A stretch of 46,774 nucleotides of DNA from an uncultured Lachnospiraceae bacterium (GCA_900542015.1 UQLY01000019.1:1-46774), one strand, 5' to 3'. Shown: positions 6,560-14,111, numbered from the stretch's first letter. Numbers and translations: made by a program. Notes: generated from the sequence alone by a model not told the origin.

Positions 6560-6784
6560 TTATTTGTTTGGAAGAATATTCTTTCTGTACCAACAATACC
6601 ATCTAACCCACCGCCTTTGCAATACCCCAGAAAAACCCGAAAACGCTCCAAAAGCCGCGATTTCGCCCGTTTTTTGTGCAATTTTCCCACTCCCTCATCA
6701 AGTTAGAACATTAACTCGTCAAGTTAGAACATTTTAGGCAACCAAATTTTGTGAATTTTTTTCTTTAAATTTTCCCTTTAAGGT
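6560..6784. other. Non-coding AT-rich stretch with a 21-bp direct repeat
   Basis: No convincing gene in either strand. The only clear structure is a direct repeat, TCAAGTTAGAACATT, at 6698-6712 and 6719-6733 (21-base period), each containing an AGAAC like a LexA half-site. It could be a regulator-binding or iteron-like site; nothing identifies the partner. Confidence 0.5.
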
Positions 6785-6820
6785 AAAAAGGCGCTCCTGG
6801 ATAAATATTCCAAAGCACCT
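6785..6820 (-). terminator. Intrinsic terminator of the LytTR regulator gene
   Basis: On minus, GGTGCTTTGGA pairs with TCCAGGAGCGCC (with wobbles and one bulge, 6790-6820) and is followed by TTTTT (6789-6785). It lies 13 bases after the LytTR gene stop. Confidence 0.8.
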
Positions 6821-6832
6821 TTCATATAATCA

Positions 6833-7555
6833 TCATTTTTCGTTATCACAATATTTTTTTATAAAATTATCCCGATACCCTGAAGCCAAAGAAATCGTTT
6901 TCCCGTCGACCACAATCTGTCGATTTCCCTTTATCCGCTGTACAAGCCTTACGTTTACAATATATCTTTTATTTACGCGTACAAATATCTTACTTATCTT
7001 TTGCAGCATGTTATCCAGATCATCTATTTTCCCATAAAAATAATCTGGAGCTCCCCCGATTTCCCCACATATATGAATCGTGTGCACCGATGAATAAAAA
7101 CAGAATACTTTATCAAGGTCTATCGAATACTGCATTTTGTCAAACTCATACGCAAACAGGGCTTTTCCATTATTCAACCGTTTAACGGCATCAGAAAGCG
7201 CACCGGCAAACTCCTTTTTAAATGTCTGCATGTTTAATGGATCTTTTGAGACAAAGCGAAACGGCTCTGCCTGAACCATGTCCACATAATAACCGTCATA
7301 CGATGAGACATATATTATTAAACAACTTGGATTTGTTTCCTTCAATTCCTTAGCTATATCAAGTCCATTATCCTCTCCCAGCTCTATATCCAAGACAAGG
7401 ATATCAAACACATTGTTATTACAGTATTCCCGTAGCTGGTCGCCGTCATAAAATTTTATCACTTTTATATCCAATGCTTTCTCGTGCTCCTTAATATACT
7501 TTTCGAGCAAATCACAAAAAGAAATATTATCGTCGCAAATTACTACTGTCCTCAT
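6833..7555 (-). CDS. LytTR-family response regulator without a partner kinase
   Basis: 240 aa. The N-terminal receiver domain has the acidic pair Asp8-Asp9, phospho-acceptor Asp56 in FDILVLDIELG, the Ser84/Ser85 switch position in YVSSYD and Lys104 in RFVSKDP. The C-terminal half is a LytTR DNA-binding domain (FVRVNKRYIVNVRLVQRI, then IVVDGKTISLASGYRDNF). It resembles AgrA/ComE-type regulators that control signalling or bacteriocin genes. No histidine kinase or peptide gene is adjacent. It lies between the switch and the integrase, probably as an accessory prophage gene. Start at 7555 with AGGTGG upstream. Confidence 0.9.
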   Translation of the reverse strand: MRTVVICDDNISFCDLLEKYIKEHEKALDIKVIKFYDGDQLREYCNNNVFDILVLDIELGEDNGLDIAKELKETNPSCLIIYVSSYDGYYVDMVQAEPFRFVSKDPLNMQTFKKEFAGALSDAVKRLNNGKALFAYEFDKMQYSIDLDKVFCFYSSVHTIHICGEIGGAPDYFYGKIDDLDNMLQKISKIFVRVNKRYIVNVRLVQRIKGNRQIVVDGKTISLASGYRDNFIKKYCDNEK

Positions 7556-7605
7556 TTCAAATTACCACCTACACCAATTTTACTTTACAATCACTACAAA
7601 TAGTG

Positions 7606-7623
7606 CTGGTAATATCTGGTAAT
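7606..7623. promoter_or_regulatory. CTGGTAAT direct repeat upstream of the LytTR gene
   Basis: CTGGTAAT occurs at 7606-7613 and 7616-7623, ten bases apart. LytTR proteins usually bind short direct repeats on one helix face, so an autoregulatory site is possible. It lies 51-68 bases upstream of the gene start, where an operator would be expected. Confidence 0.35.
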
Positions 7624-7707
7624 TCTTTAATTAAAATCTAATTTAGCCGCTATTTGACAAGCTTTTTTCTAATTTAATTCAAAATTACAACAATCTATTT
7701 CAGATTT

Positions 7708-7736
7708 TTGCATTATAAGTTTGAATATGATAAAAT
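7708..7736 (+). promoter_or_regulatory. Promoter of the HNH nuclease gene
   Basis: TTGCAT (7708-7713), 17-base spacer, TAAAAT (7731-7736), about 35 bases before the start codon, in an AT-rich divergent gap. TTGACA at 7654-7659 has no good -10 at the right distance. Confidence 0.55.
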
Positions 7737-7771
7737 TTATTTAAAATCAACAGTCACTGGAGGAATAATTT

Positions 7772-8692
7772 ATGATTTCAAATATCGTTATGTACATCAT
7801 CATTTTTTGTTTTTTAGCATGGCTCTTATATAGGTTTATATATTACAGGAGCAATTCTTTTATAGAATTAAAAAACAAAATCCAAAAATATACCGACGAT
7901 TGCAATGATTTAAATGAGCATATAAATGAATTGAAGCGAACCCACGTTGGTATAGACCAGCTTGATTATGGCAATGCGACATATAAAGATACCAGTAATT
8001 ACAATTATAAAAGACCGGAATTAAAAAACCAAACTTTTGCACCTAACGTACACAACTGTACAAGAAACGTTTGTGATGCTGCGCGAAAACAGCCCTTTAA
8101 ATACGTTTGTAAATATTTTAATATTAAGAGCACAGAAGAAAATCTTTCACAATTTGAAAATATGCTTAATAATTTTGAAGCTGCAGAAAACGGCAAAAAA
8201 TTATTAGTAAACGAAAAGAATAATATTATCAACGGAATCAGCTCGGAGATACCATTTCTAATTAGAAAATTTGACAAAAAGACTCTCGAAAAGAAGCTAG
8301 GTTTTGAACCAATAGACTTAAGTACTGTGTACTTTCCAAAATACATTTTTAAATACACCAGCTCCGGGGGAAACGCCGGGACTCAATGCGATATCGTTTT
8401 TGACATAGATAACCTCAATAGATTTGTTACATATCTATCAGAAAATATTAAATTCAAAAAAAGTGCCGCCGGTCAAAGAGCTTTAATGACCAGCAAACTC
8501 AGGCACGAAATATTAGAAAGAGATGGGTATGTTTGTAAGATGTGCGGTGCTTCCCAGCAAAACGAGCCTAACTTGCTGCTTGAAGTCGACCATATTGTTC
8601 CTATTTCAAAAGGAGGCATAACATCAGCCGACAACCTGCAAACCTTATGTTGGCGATGCAATAGATCAAAGGGTAACAAAATTATTGTTTAA
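7772..8692 (+). CDS. Membrane-anchored HNH endonuclease
   Basis: 306 aa. Residues ~4-24 form a single transmembrane helix (VMYIIIFCFLAWLLYRFI), followed by a helical coiled-coil-like stretch (30-57). A conserved-looking middle region (about 86-235: VCDAARKQPFKYVCKYF, NNFEAAENGKKLL, PFLIRKF, VYFPKYIFKY) leads into a complete C-terminal HNH domain. That domain has Cys255/Cys258 (CKMC), Asp273-His274 (EVDHIVPISKGG), and Cys293/Cys296 with Asn297 (CWRCNRSKG). The active site would face the cytoplasm at the membrane. GGAGG lies upstream. Its place among accessory prophage genes suggests exclusion of incoming DNA (inference); homing or packaging roles are less likely because of the anchor. Confidence 0.85.
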   Translation: MISNIVMYIIIFCFLAWLLYRFIYYRSNSFIELKNKIQKYTDDCNDLNEHINELKRTHVGIDQLDYGNATYKDTSNYNYKRPELKNQTFAPNVHNCTRNVCDAARKQPFKYVCKYFNIKSTEENLSQFENMLNNFEAAENGKKLLVNEKNNIINGISSEIPFLIRKFDKKTLEKKLGFEPIDLSTVYFPKYIFKYTSSGGNAGTQCDIVFDIDNLNRFVTYLSENIKFKKSAAGQRALMTSKLRHEILERDGYVCKMCGASQQNEPNLLLEVDHIVPISKGGITSADNLQTLCWRCNRSKGNKIIV

Positions 8693-8740
8693 AATTTTTT
8701 GCCTTTCATTAAATGATTGTTGGCGCACGGAGGTATTCCC

Positions 8741-9424
8741 ATGAAAAAGAAACTGATTACAATTTTACTATATTCATTTTTTGCATTACAGCTTACGGGC
8801 TGCTCTGCTGACGGAAACAGTAACAAGCCCCCAGAGAATGAAATTGAAGAGAGCGAAACAAGTTTGGCGGAGGATGAACAAAAGGCAGCCGAAGAAATGG
8901 CAAATGAAGCAACCGAAGAAATCCAAGAAGAAGTTAGAGACGTTGCAAATATAGAATCTGACGAAAACCTCACAAATATTGAAGTAACTCTTCCGGATAC
9001 AATAGACGAAAGCACAGATGAAGAGTTAGAGACTAGAAGGACTGAGGACGGATATATTTCTATTACAAGAAACGATGATAATTCTATTACCTATGTTATG
9101 ACAAGAGAAAAGCAACAAGAATTGCTGAGTAAACTTGAAACTCGCTTTAAAGAATTTGCCGAAACCACTCCCGGAAGTGCAGATTATCCCAATGTTACTA
9201 AATTAGATGTCAACGAAGATTTTTCGGTGTTTACCATAACAACAACCGCCACAAACAAAGACGAGATTTCTCTTAGTGAAACAATCCTTGCATCCGTTTT
9301 TTATTCATTTGGCGGTGCATACAGAGGATATGCGTGTGAAAGCGATACATCTGTTACCGTGAATTATATATGCGACTCAACAGGGGAATTGATTGCAAGC
9401 GGAAATTCCTCAAACGTAGAATAA
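8741..9424 (+). CDS. Prophage lipoprotein of unknown function
   Basis: 227 aa from the ATG at 8741, which follows GGAGG by seven bases; the in-frame ATG at 8717 would spoil the signal peptide. MKKKLITILLYSFFALQLTGC is a classical lipoprotein signal with lipobox LTGC. An acidic Glu/Ala-rich low-complexity linker (to about residue 90) precedes a compact C-terminal domain containing ISITRNDDNSITYVMT and a Thr-rich strand. No family is recognised. Surface lipoproteins beside phage integrases sometimes block superinfection (for example Ltp of phage TP-J34), which makes exclusion a reasonable but untested idea. Confidence 0.8.
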   Translation: MKKKLITILLYSFFALQLTGCSADGNSNKPPENEIEESETSLAEDEQKAAEEMANEATEEIQEEVRDVANIESDENLTNIEVTLPDTIDESTDEELETRRTEDGYISITRNDDNSITYVMTREKQQELLSKLETRFKEFAETTPGSADYPNVTKLDVNEDFSVFTITTTATNKDEISLSETILASVFYSFGGAYRGYACESDTSVTVNYICDSTGELIASGNSSNVE

Positions 9425-9428
9425 AACC

Positions 9429-9464
9429 AAAAAACTGCCTCGGTGTTGGTTGCGCCGGGGCAGT
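9429..9464 (-). terminator. Hairpin after the lipoprotein gene, T-run on minus
   Basis: ACTGCCTCGG (9434-9443) pairs with CCGGGGCAGT (9455-9464), with one wobble. The A-run at 9429-9434 makes this a minus-strand intrinsic terminator; on plus there is no T-run, although the hairpin may still slow transcription after the lipoprotein gene. Confidence 0.55.
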
Positions 9465-9490
9465 CTGAAATTATACCGGGAATACCGATA

Positions 9491-9563
9491 TATGTAAGAC
9501 CATATAAAGATTATATCATTTCCCTGGTAAAAACACAAGTTACAGACATTTTTAGCTTACATA
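9491..9563. other. Inverted octamers flanking the gap before the integrase
   Basis: TATGTAAG (9491-9498) and its reverse complement CTTACATA (9556-9563) bracket an AT-rich gap upstream of the integrase start. They may be integrase or excisionase arm sites or chance repeats. Confidence 0.25.
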
Positions 9564-9581
9564 CAAAAGGAGAATGATATT

Positions 9582-10643
9582 ATGGCAAAAGCAAAGAAAT
9601 TACCATCCGGATCATGGAGGTGCCTGGTGTATGACTATACGGACGACATGGGTAAAAGACACTACAAATCTTTTACATCGGACGATCCAAGCCCCAGAGG
9701 AAAGCGTGAAGCTGAATTTCTTGCCGCCCAATACGCCGCTGAGAAGAAAGAATACGCAAACAGTACAAACAGCTCTACCTTTGCTCAGGAATCGGAAAAA
9801 TATATTACTTCAAAGGAACCCGTTCTGTCTCCATCTACTATTAAAGGATATAAAAACATTCAAAAAATGCTGTTAAAAAAATATCCTACGTTTTGTAGCA
9901 CAAAACTTTCAGTTCTTTCATCGGATGATGTGCAATTGGTAATCAATGATTTATCCCAAACTAAATCCCCTAAGACCATCCGCAATTATCATGGTCTTAT
10001 ATCCGCTGTAATCGGCTCAAATTTACATCTTACCACTACCATGCCGCAGAAAATACAACCAGAGCTTTATATCCCCTCGGATGACGAAATAAAGCGTCTC
10101 ATGGCAGCTGTACAAGGGACCGAATTAGAAATTCCTGTTATGCTTGGTGCTTTTTGCCTCATGAGGCGTGGCGAGATCTGTGGATTATCTATGTCAGATA
10201 TTCAAGGTAATATCATCCATATACATCATTCTCTTGTATTAGGTCCGGATAAAGAATGGCATCTAAAAGCACCCAAAACCGAATCGTCAGATAGATATAT
10301 TGAGGCTCCTCAATTTGTAATAGATCGCATTCGGGAAATTGGTCACATTACAACCCTTAATCCGCATTCTATAACCATTATGTTCCAAAGGATACTTGAG
10401 CGAAATAATATCACTCATTTCAGATTTCATGACCTTAGACATTACTCTGCTTCTATTCGTCACGCGATTGGTATTCCGGATGCGTATATCATGGCTGATG
10501 GGGGCTGGTCATCTGATAAAGTATTAAAAAGCGTATACCGTCATGCGATGAATGACAGAAAGAAAGAAATGTCAGATAAAGCAAATGCTCATTTTTCCGA
10601 ATTATGCAACACAAAATGCAACACGCAAAAGAAAAAGCCTTGA
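9582..10643 (+). CDS. int: Tyrosine recombinase integrase
   Basis: 353 aa. An N-terminal arm-binding region (MAKAKKLPSGSWRCLVYDYT, a typical phage AP2-like start), a SAM-like core-binding region (about 65-150) and a catalytic domain. Catalytic residues visible: Arg196 in LMRRGEI, Lys232 in KAPKTES, His283 and Arg286 in HDLRHYSA, Trp309 in GGWSS at the usual His position, and the nucleophile Tyr319 in VYRHAM. All are intact. AAAAGGAG precedes the start. The gene ends 19 bases before the 3' end of tRNA-Met, as expected for an element integrated into that tRNA gene. Confidence 0.95.
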   Translation: MAKAKKLPSGSWRCLVYDYTDDMGKRHYKSFTSDDPSPRGKREAEFLAAQYAAEKKEYANSTNSSTFAQESEKYITSKEPVLSPSTIKGYKNIQKMLLKKYPTFCSTKLSVLSSDDVQLVINDLSQTKSPKTIRNYHGLISAVIGSNLHLTTTMPQKIQPELYIPSDDEIKRLMAAVQGTELEIPVMLGAFCLMRRGEICGLSMSDIQGNIIHIHHSLVLGPDKEWHLKAPKTESSDRYIEAPQFVIDRIREIGHITTLNPHSITIMFQRILERNNITHFRFHDLRHYSASIRHAIGIPDAYIMADGGWSSDKVLKSVYRHAMNDRKKEMSDKANAHFSELCNTKCNTQKKKP

Positions 10644-10658
10644 ATTTTCAAGGCTTTT
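10633..10658. terminator. Bidirectional intrinsic terminator between integrase and tRNA-Met
   Basis: AAAAGCCTTGAA (10633-10644) pairs with TTCAAGGCTTTT (10647-10658). T-runs follow on both strands, so it can end integrase transcripts (plus) and the tRNA-Met/tRNA-Val transcript (minus). The integrase stop lies inside the stem. Confidence 0.85.
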
Positions 10659-10690
10659 AAAATAGCGAGAGGGGGATTCGAACCCTCGAC
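10644..10690. other. Probable prophage/chromosome junction at the 3' end of tRNA-Met
   Basis: The integrase ends here and the 3' half of a minus-strand tRNA-Met begins, with its 3' end facing the prophage. Phage attachment sites often overlap tRNA 3' ends. The exact core cannot be fixed because the second att copy lies outside the window. Confidence 0.5.
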
Positions 10691-10736
10691 ACTACGGGTA
10701 TGAACCGTATGCTCTAGCCAACTGAGCTATCTCGCC
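10663..10736 (-). tRNA. tRNA-Met (anticodon CAT)
   Basis: A full cloverleaf reads on minus: acceptor GGCGAGA pairs with TCTCGCT (G-T at the first pair), D arm TAGCTCAG, anticodon loop TTCATAC with CAT, T arm with GGTTCGAATCC, discriminator A. No CCA is encoded. The lack of the initiator-type C-A mismatch and GGG/CCC stem suggests elongator Met. Confidence 0.92.
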
Positions 10737-10743
10737 ATATAAA

Positions 10744-10816
10744 TGGGACCTATAGGGCTCGAACCTATGACCCTCTGCTTGTAAGGCAGATGCTCTCCCA
10801 GCTGAGCTAAGATCCC
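10744..10816 (-). tRNA. tRNA-Val (anticodon TAC)
   Basis: Minus-strand cloverleaf: acceptor GGGATCT with AGGTCCC, D arm TAGCTCAGCTGGGAGAGC, anticodon loop CTTACAA with TAC, T loop TTCGAGC, discriminator A. It lies seven bases upstream of tRNA-Met in the same transcript. Confidence 0.93.
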
Positions 10817-10851
10817 ATTTTTTAAGGGCTGTTTTCGCAACCCGCTTTGCT

Positions 10852-10881
10852 AGTATATAATGATTTGGGTGGGCTTGTCAA
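10852..10881 (-). promoter_or_regulatory. Promoter of the tRNA-Val/tRNA-Met pair
   Basis: On minus: TTGACA (10881-10876), 18-base spacer, TATACT (10857-10852), followed by tRNA-Val about 35 bases downstream. The rest of the gap up to 11109 is AT-rich; a weak plus-strand TATACT at 11006-11011 may serve ispF. Confidence 0.8.
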
Positions 10882-11109
10882 GTTTTTTCTTCAATTTTAC
10901 TCAATTTTTTTGAGAAATATTTTTTAACTTTTTTCCTTTCAACTCCCCCGGCACGCACTTGCCTTTTTTATAAATTTTATTCTGTTACAACCGGCAAAGT
11001 TAGGTTATACTGTTATTATAAAAATGACAGCGCTTTAAACTCTGGCATCTTGACAGAAGCGTTTCGCACACTTTAAGAATCAGAAGCAAACAAGAAAGGA
11101 CCTGCCACT

Positions 11110-11682
11110 ATGAGAATCGGAATGGGCTATGATGTTCATAAATTAGTAGAAAACAGAGACTTAATCCTCGGCGGCGTAAAAATCCCCTATGAAAAGGGGC
11201 TGCTGGGACATTCGGACGCCGACGTACTGCTCCATGCAATTATGGACGCACTCCTTGGCGCCGCGGCTTTAGGCGATATCGGAAAGCATTTTCCGGACAC
11301 GGACCCGCAATATAAAGGGATTTCCAGCATTAAGCTGTTGGAAAAAGTAGGCGCGCTTTTAGAGGAGCATTGCTTTTTTATCGAAAATATCGACGCCACC
11401 ATTATTGCACAACAGCCTAAAATGCGTCCCTATATCGATGAAATGAGAGCCAATATCGCCGGGGCGCTCGGCATTGAAACAGATCAGATCAACGTCAAGG
11501 CTACGACGGAGGAAGGGCTGGGATTTACCGGAAGCGGTCTGGGAATCTCTTCCCAGGCAATCTGTATGCTTGCAACGCCCTCAAGTCTCATGGATATGCA
11601 GGTTGACATCACACAAAACGCAATGCCGGACGCAGACAGCCGGGGCGGCTGCGCCTCCTGCAAGGGTTGTCCCAGACAATAA
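11110..11682 (+). CDS. ispF: 2-C-methyl-D-erythritol 2,4-cyclodiphosphate synthase with cysteine-rich tail
   Basis: 190 aa. This is the fifth enzyme of the MEP isoprenoid pathway, making the cyclic diphosphate from CDP-ME 2-phosphate. The zinc ligands Asp8, His10 (GYDVHKL) and His42 (DVLLHAIMDAL) are present, as are FPDTDP and the KATTEEGLGFTG signature. Typical IspF is about 157-160 residues and ends soon after AICML. Here ~30 extra residues follow, ending in a CxxCxxC motif (GGCASCKGCPRQ). The tail is polar and could bind a metal or be redox-active (inference). AGAAAGGA precedes the start. Confidence 0.95.
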   Translation: MRIGMGYDVHKLVENRDLILGGVKIPYEKGLLGHSDADVLLHAIMDALLGAAALGDIGKHFPDTDPQYKGISSIKLLEKVGALLEEHCFFIENIDATIIAQQPKMRPYIDEMRANIAGALGIETDQINVKATTEEGLGFTGSGLGISSQAICMLATPSSLMDMQVDITQNAMPDADSRGGCASCKGCPRQ

Positions 11683-11730
11683 CCGACCCGCGTATGGGAT
11701 TTATTTCATTGACTAAAAGGATTTACGGAT

Positions 11731-12780
11731 ATGGAAACGATTACTTACACTGATCCGAACAACCGCACCTATACTTACGGCATTGAATGTCTGCAAAATG
11801 ACGCCGTACTCCGGACCCGACCGCTTTGGGAAGAGGTCTTTTCCGAGGACAGCGCCGCCTTTACAGATTATTATTTTCGGACAAAGGCGGCTTTTAACAC
11901 CACCTTTGTCTGCCGGCTTTTATCCGCTGATCCGCCGGAGGCTTTGCAGTCTTTGGAAGGTGAGATCGTCTCCATGGTACATCTGACTCCCTATGAGGTT
12001 ACCCTGGACGGCGCTTCTGTTCCATCCTTTTATATCGTAGGCGTGGCAACCAAAGAATCCCACAGACACCGCGGACTGATGGCGGCGCTTTTAAACCGCG
12101 CCTTCGTCTGTGCGGCGAACCGGCATTGTCCTTTCGTCTTTTTAATGCCAGCCGATCCCGCTATTTACAAGCCCTTCGGGTTTTCTTATGTCTATTCCCG
12201 TCCGGAGTATGACGTGCCCCGGCTCATTCTTCAAAAAGAGGTTTACATAAATCATTTCCCCTTGGGCGATATCAAAGTCCGCTGCCTGGAAAACGCCGCT
12301 TCTTTTGCAGAGCTGTCGCAGCTTTCGGAATTTGCCGGGCGGATTCTTGCAGAACAGTTCGACTATTATCTGACAAGGACCCCTTCCTACTATCAGACCC
12401 TGTTAGCCGAGCTTGCCAGCCAGAACGGCTGCATTTATGTATTTACGATGGACGGAAACATCGAAGGATACTTCTTATACGCCAAAGAGGAAGAGAAACC
12501 TTTTGTGCAGGAGCTTCTCTTCTCGTCAAAACTTCGCCGTTATCTGGACACAATCCGGAACGCGGCAGCATCCGGCACGGCAGTATCCGGCGTGACGGCG
12601 TCCGGCACAGAAACTTCCGGCATGGCGGCACCGGATACGGCGGCGCTTTTTCCCAGGGAACGAGCGCAAAAAAAGCCCGTGATCATGGCAAAGAACCTAA
12701 GCGGCTCCTGTGCTTCCCCGGGTACAGATTATGTAAACTATCTGGCTTCCCACAAGGGTATGATCAACGAGCTTGTTTGA
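11731..12780 (+). CDS. Eis-like GNAT N-acetyltransferase
   Basis: 349 aa. The N-terminal GNAT domain has the acetyl-CoA binding segment IVGVATKESHRHRGLMAALL (about 103-122) and YKPFGFSYVYSRPEY, typical of Eis/YhdJ-like acetyltransferases with a second degenerate GNAT half and an SCP2-like tail. Substrate is not predictable. Around residues 272-300 there is a Ser/Gly/Thr/Ala low-complexity run of near-repeats (ASGTAVSGVTASGT), an unusual insertion that interrupts the C-terminal region. AAAGGA lies nine bases before the ATG. It converges on greA with 16 bases between. Confidence 0.82.
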   Translation: METITYTDPNNRTYTYGIECLQNDAVLRTRPLWEEVFSEDSAAFTDYYFRTKAAFNTTFVCRLLSADPPEALQSLEGEIVSMVHLTPYEVTLDGASVPSFYIVGVATKESHRHRGLMAALLNRAFVCAANRHCPFVFLMPADPAIYKPFGFSYVYSRPEYDVPRLILQKEVYINHFPLGDIKVRCLENAASFAELSQLSEFAGRILAEQFDYYLTRTPSYYQTLLAELASQNGCIYVFTMDGNIEGYFLYAKEEEKPFVQELLFSSKLRRYLDTIRNAAASGTAVSGVTASGTETSGMAAPDTAALFPRERAQKKPVIMAKNLSGSCASPGTDYVNYLASHKGMINELV

Positions 12781-12796
12781 CTTGTTGAAAACTTAT

Positions 12797-13297
12797 TTAG
12801 AATTTATTTAATTCCAGATCGTCGTCTTCGGTATTTTCGATCTTCTTAATGATCACATCATAGCTTACCTTATCGTTGACCGCTACCGTAACGGTCTCTC
12901 CGGCTTTATGTCCCAAAAGCGCCTTACCCATGGGCGACTCGTTGCTGATCAGTCCCTTTAAGGAATTGCCCCGCACGGTTGTCACAATCCGGTAGACTTC
13001 TTCCGAATGATCGTCGGGAAATTCCACGGTCACCGTATTGTTAATACCCACTTCATCTTCTGCGGATTCGTCGGAAACCACAACGGCGGTACGGATCATA
13101 CGCTCCAGAAAACGGATACGGCTTTCGTTTTTATTTTTCTCCTTCTTTGCAGCATGATATTCAAAATTTTCGCTCAGATCGCCGTGAGCGCGCGCTTCCT
13201 TCACATGCTCCAGCAACTCTTTGCGGACCGTTACCTTGCGGTACTCGATCTCTTCCTGCATCTTTTCAATATCTTTCTGCGTTAATTCATTATGCAC
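12797..13297 (-). CDS. greA: Transcription elongation factor GreA
   Basis: 166 aa from a GTG at 13297 with GGAGG eight bases upstream. The N-terminal coiled-coil hairpin carries the catalytic acidic tip GDLSENFEYHAAKKEK, with Asp and Glu that place magnesium in the RNA polymerase secondary channel. The C-terminal FKBP-like half includes SPMGKALLGHKAGE. GreA rescues backtracked polymerase by stimulating transcript cleavage. It is last in the minus-strand series behind mecA and argS. Length is normal. Confidence 0.95.
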   Translation of the reverse strand: MHNELTQKDIEKMQEEIEYRKVTVRKELLEHVKEARAHGDLSENFEYHAAKKEKNKNESRIRFLERMIRTAVVVSDESAEDEVGINNTVTVEFPDDHSEEVYRIVTTVRGNSLKGLISNESPMGKALLGHKAGETVTVAVNDKVSYDVIIKKIENTEDDDLELNKF

Positions 13298-13325
13298 GAA
13301 GCTCCCCTCCTGTTTTGGTCTTTTG

Positions 13326-14105
13326 TCATTTCATCTTTCCGATCGCGTCCTCTTCGATGATGCAGTCGCAATGTTCTTTGATAAAATGGACATGCTCTTC
13401 CCGTTCGGACACAAAATGTCCGTATTCGTACGCCGTCAGATATACGCCGGCAAGCGTCTCCACCGATACGTCTTTTCTCTCTACGATTAAATAATACGTA
13501 CCGTGGTCCTCGTCCTTATAAAGGCTGCTGCCCACGTCTCCGGGCATTTCCACAGCCTCGGCATAGCGCAGGACGTCCGCCGCGCTCTCAAAAGCAAAAA
13601 TCTTCCGTTCGAGATTTTCCGGTCGCCGGGATTCGGAAAACTCCTTCTCCGACCGGTCGCCGGACGGTTTCTTTTTCGGCTCCACCGAATTGCCCGCAGC
13701 CATATTTTTCTCCATCTCCTTATGTATATTGTCCATAAACCGGCTGAAGAAATCCGCCTGTTCCTTCGGCGTACTCTGCTCCACCTTCTTAATAATATCG
13801 TCGGGAATTTCCACTCCCGCGCCTTTTTTCAGGCTTTGCAAAATCGTCTTCAAATCAAACTGTGGCTTCTCCGTCAAAAAGACCGCAACTCCCTTATCGG
13901 GAATCGGCGCGATCTGAAGGGACGTCAAAGGACCTTCCGGTCTGTAATCCACTTCGATTTCCGCCTGTCTCACAATTTCATGAAGAAACTCTATGGCATT
14001 TTCCGATCTCGTAAAAAAATCTTCAATTGACACGTCATACTGATCCATATCCTCTTCGCTAATAAGGCATTTGATCATATGATCATTTACTCTGATAAAT
14101 TCCAT
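13326..14105 (-). CDS. mecA: MecA-type adaptor protein
   Basis: 259 aa. The N-terminal substrate-binding domain starts MEFIRVNDHMIKCLISEEDM, with IEDFFTRSENAIEFLHEIVR. A Lys/Glu/Ser linker (about 130-165) leads to the C-terminal ClpC-binding domain (KIFAFESAADVLRYAEAV, SSLYKDEDHGTYYLIVER, AYEYGHFVSE). MecA hands substrates to ClpCP; in Bacillus it controls ComK, while targets in this organism are unknown. It starts six bases after the argS stop, so it is probably co-transcribed with it. Confidence 0.88.
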   Translation of the reverse strand: MEFIRVNDHMIKCLISEEDMDQYDVSIEDFFTRSENAIEFLHEIVRQAEIEVDYRPEGPLTSLQIAPIPDKGVAVFLTEKPQFDLKTILQSLKKGAGVEIPDDIIKKVEQSTPKEQADFFSRFMDNIHKEMEKNMAAGNSVEPKKKPSGDRSEKEFSESRRPENLERKIFAFESAADVLRYAEAVEMPGDVGSSLYKDEDHGTYYLIVERKDVSVETLAGVYLTAYEYGHFVSEREEHVHFIKEHCDCIIEEDAIGKMK

Positions 14106-14111
14106 TCTCCA

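Noticed and set aside
9434..9464. Terminator of the lipoprotein gene on plus
   Set aside because: No T-run follows on plus; the T-run is on the minus strand.
13503..14030. 175-codon plus-strand frame
   Set aside because: Antisense shadow of mecA with Arg/His/Leu-rich text and no start signals.
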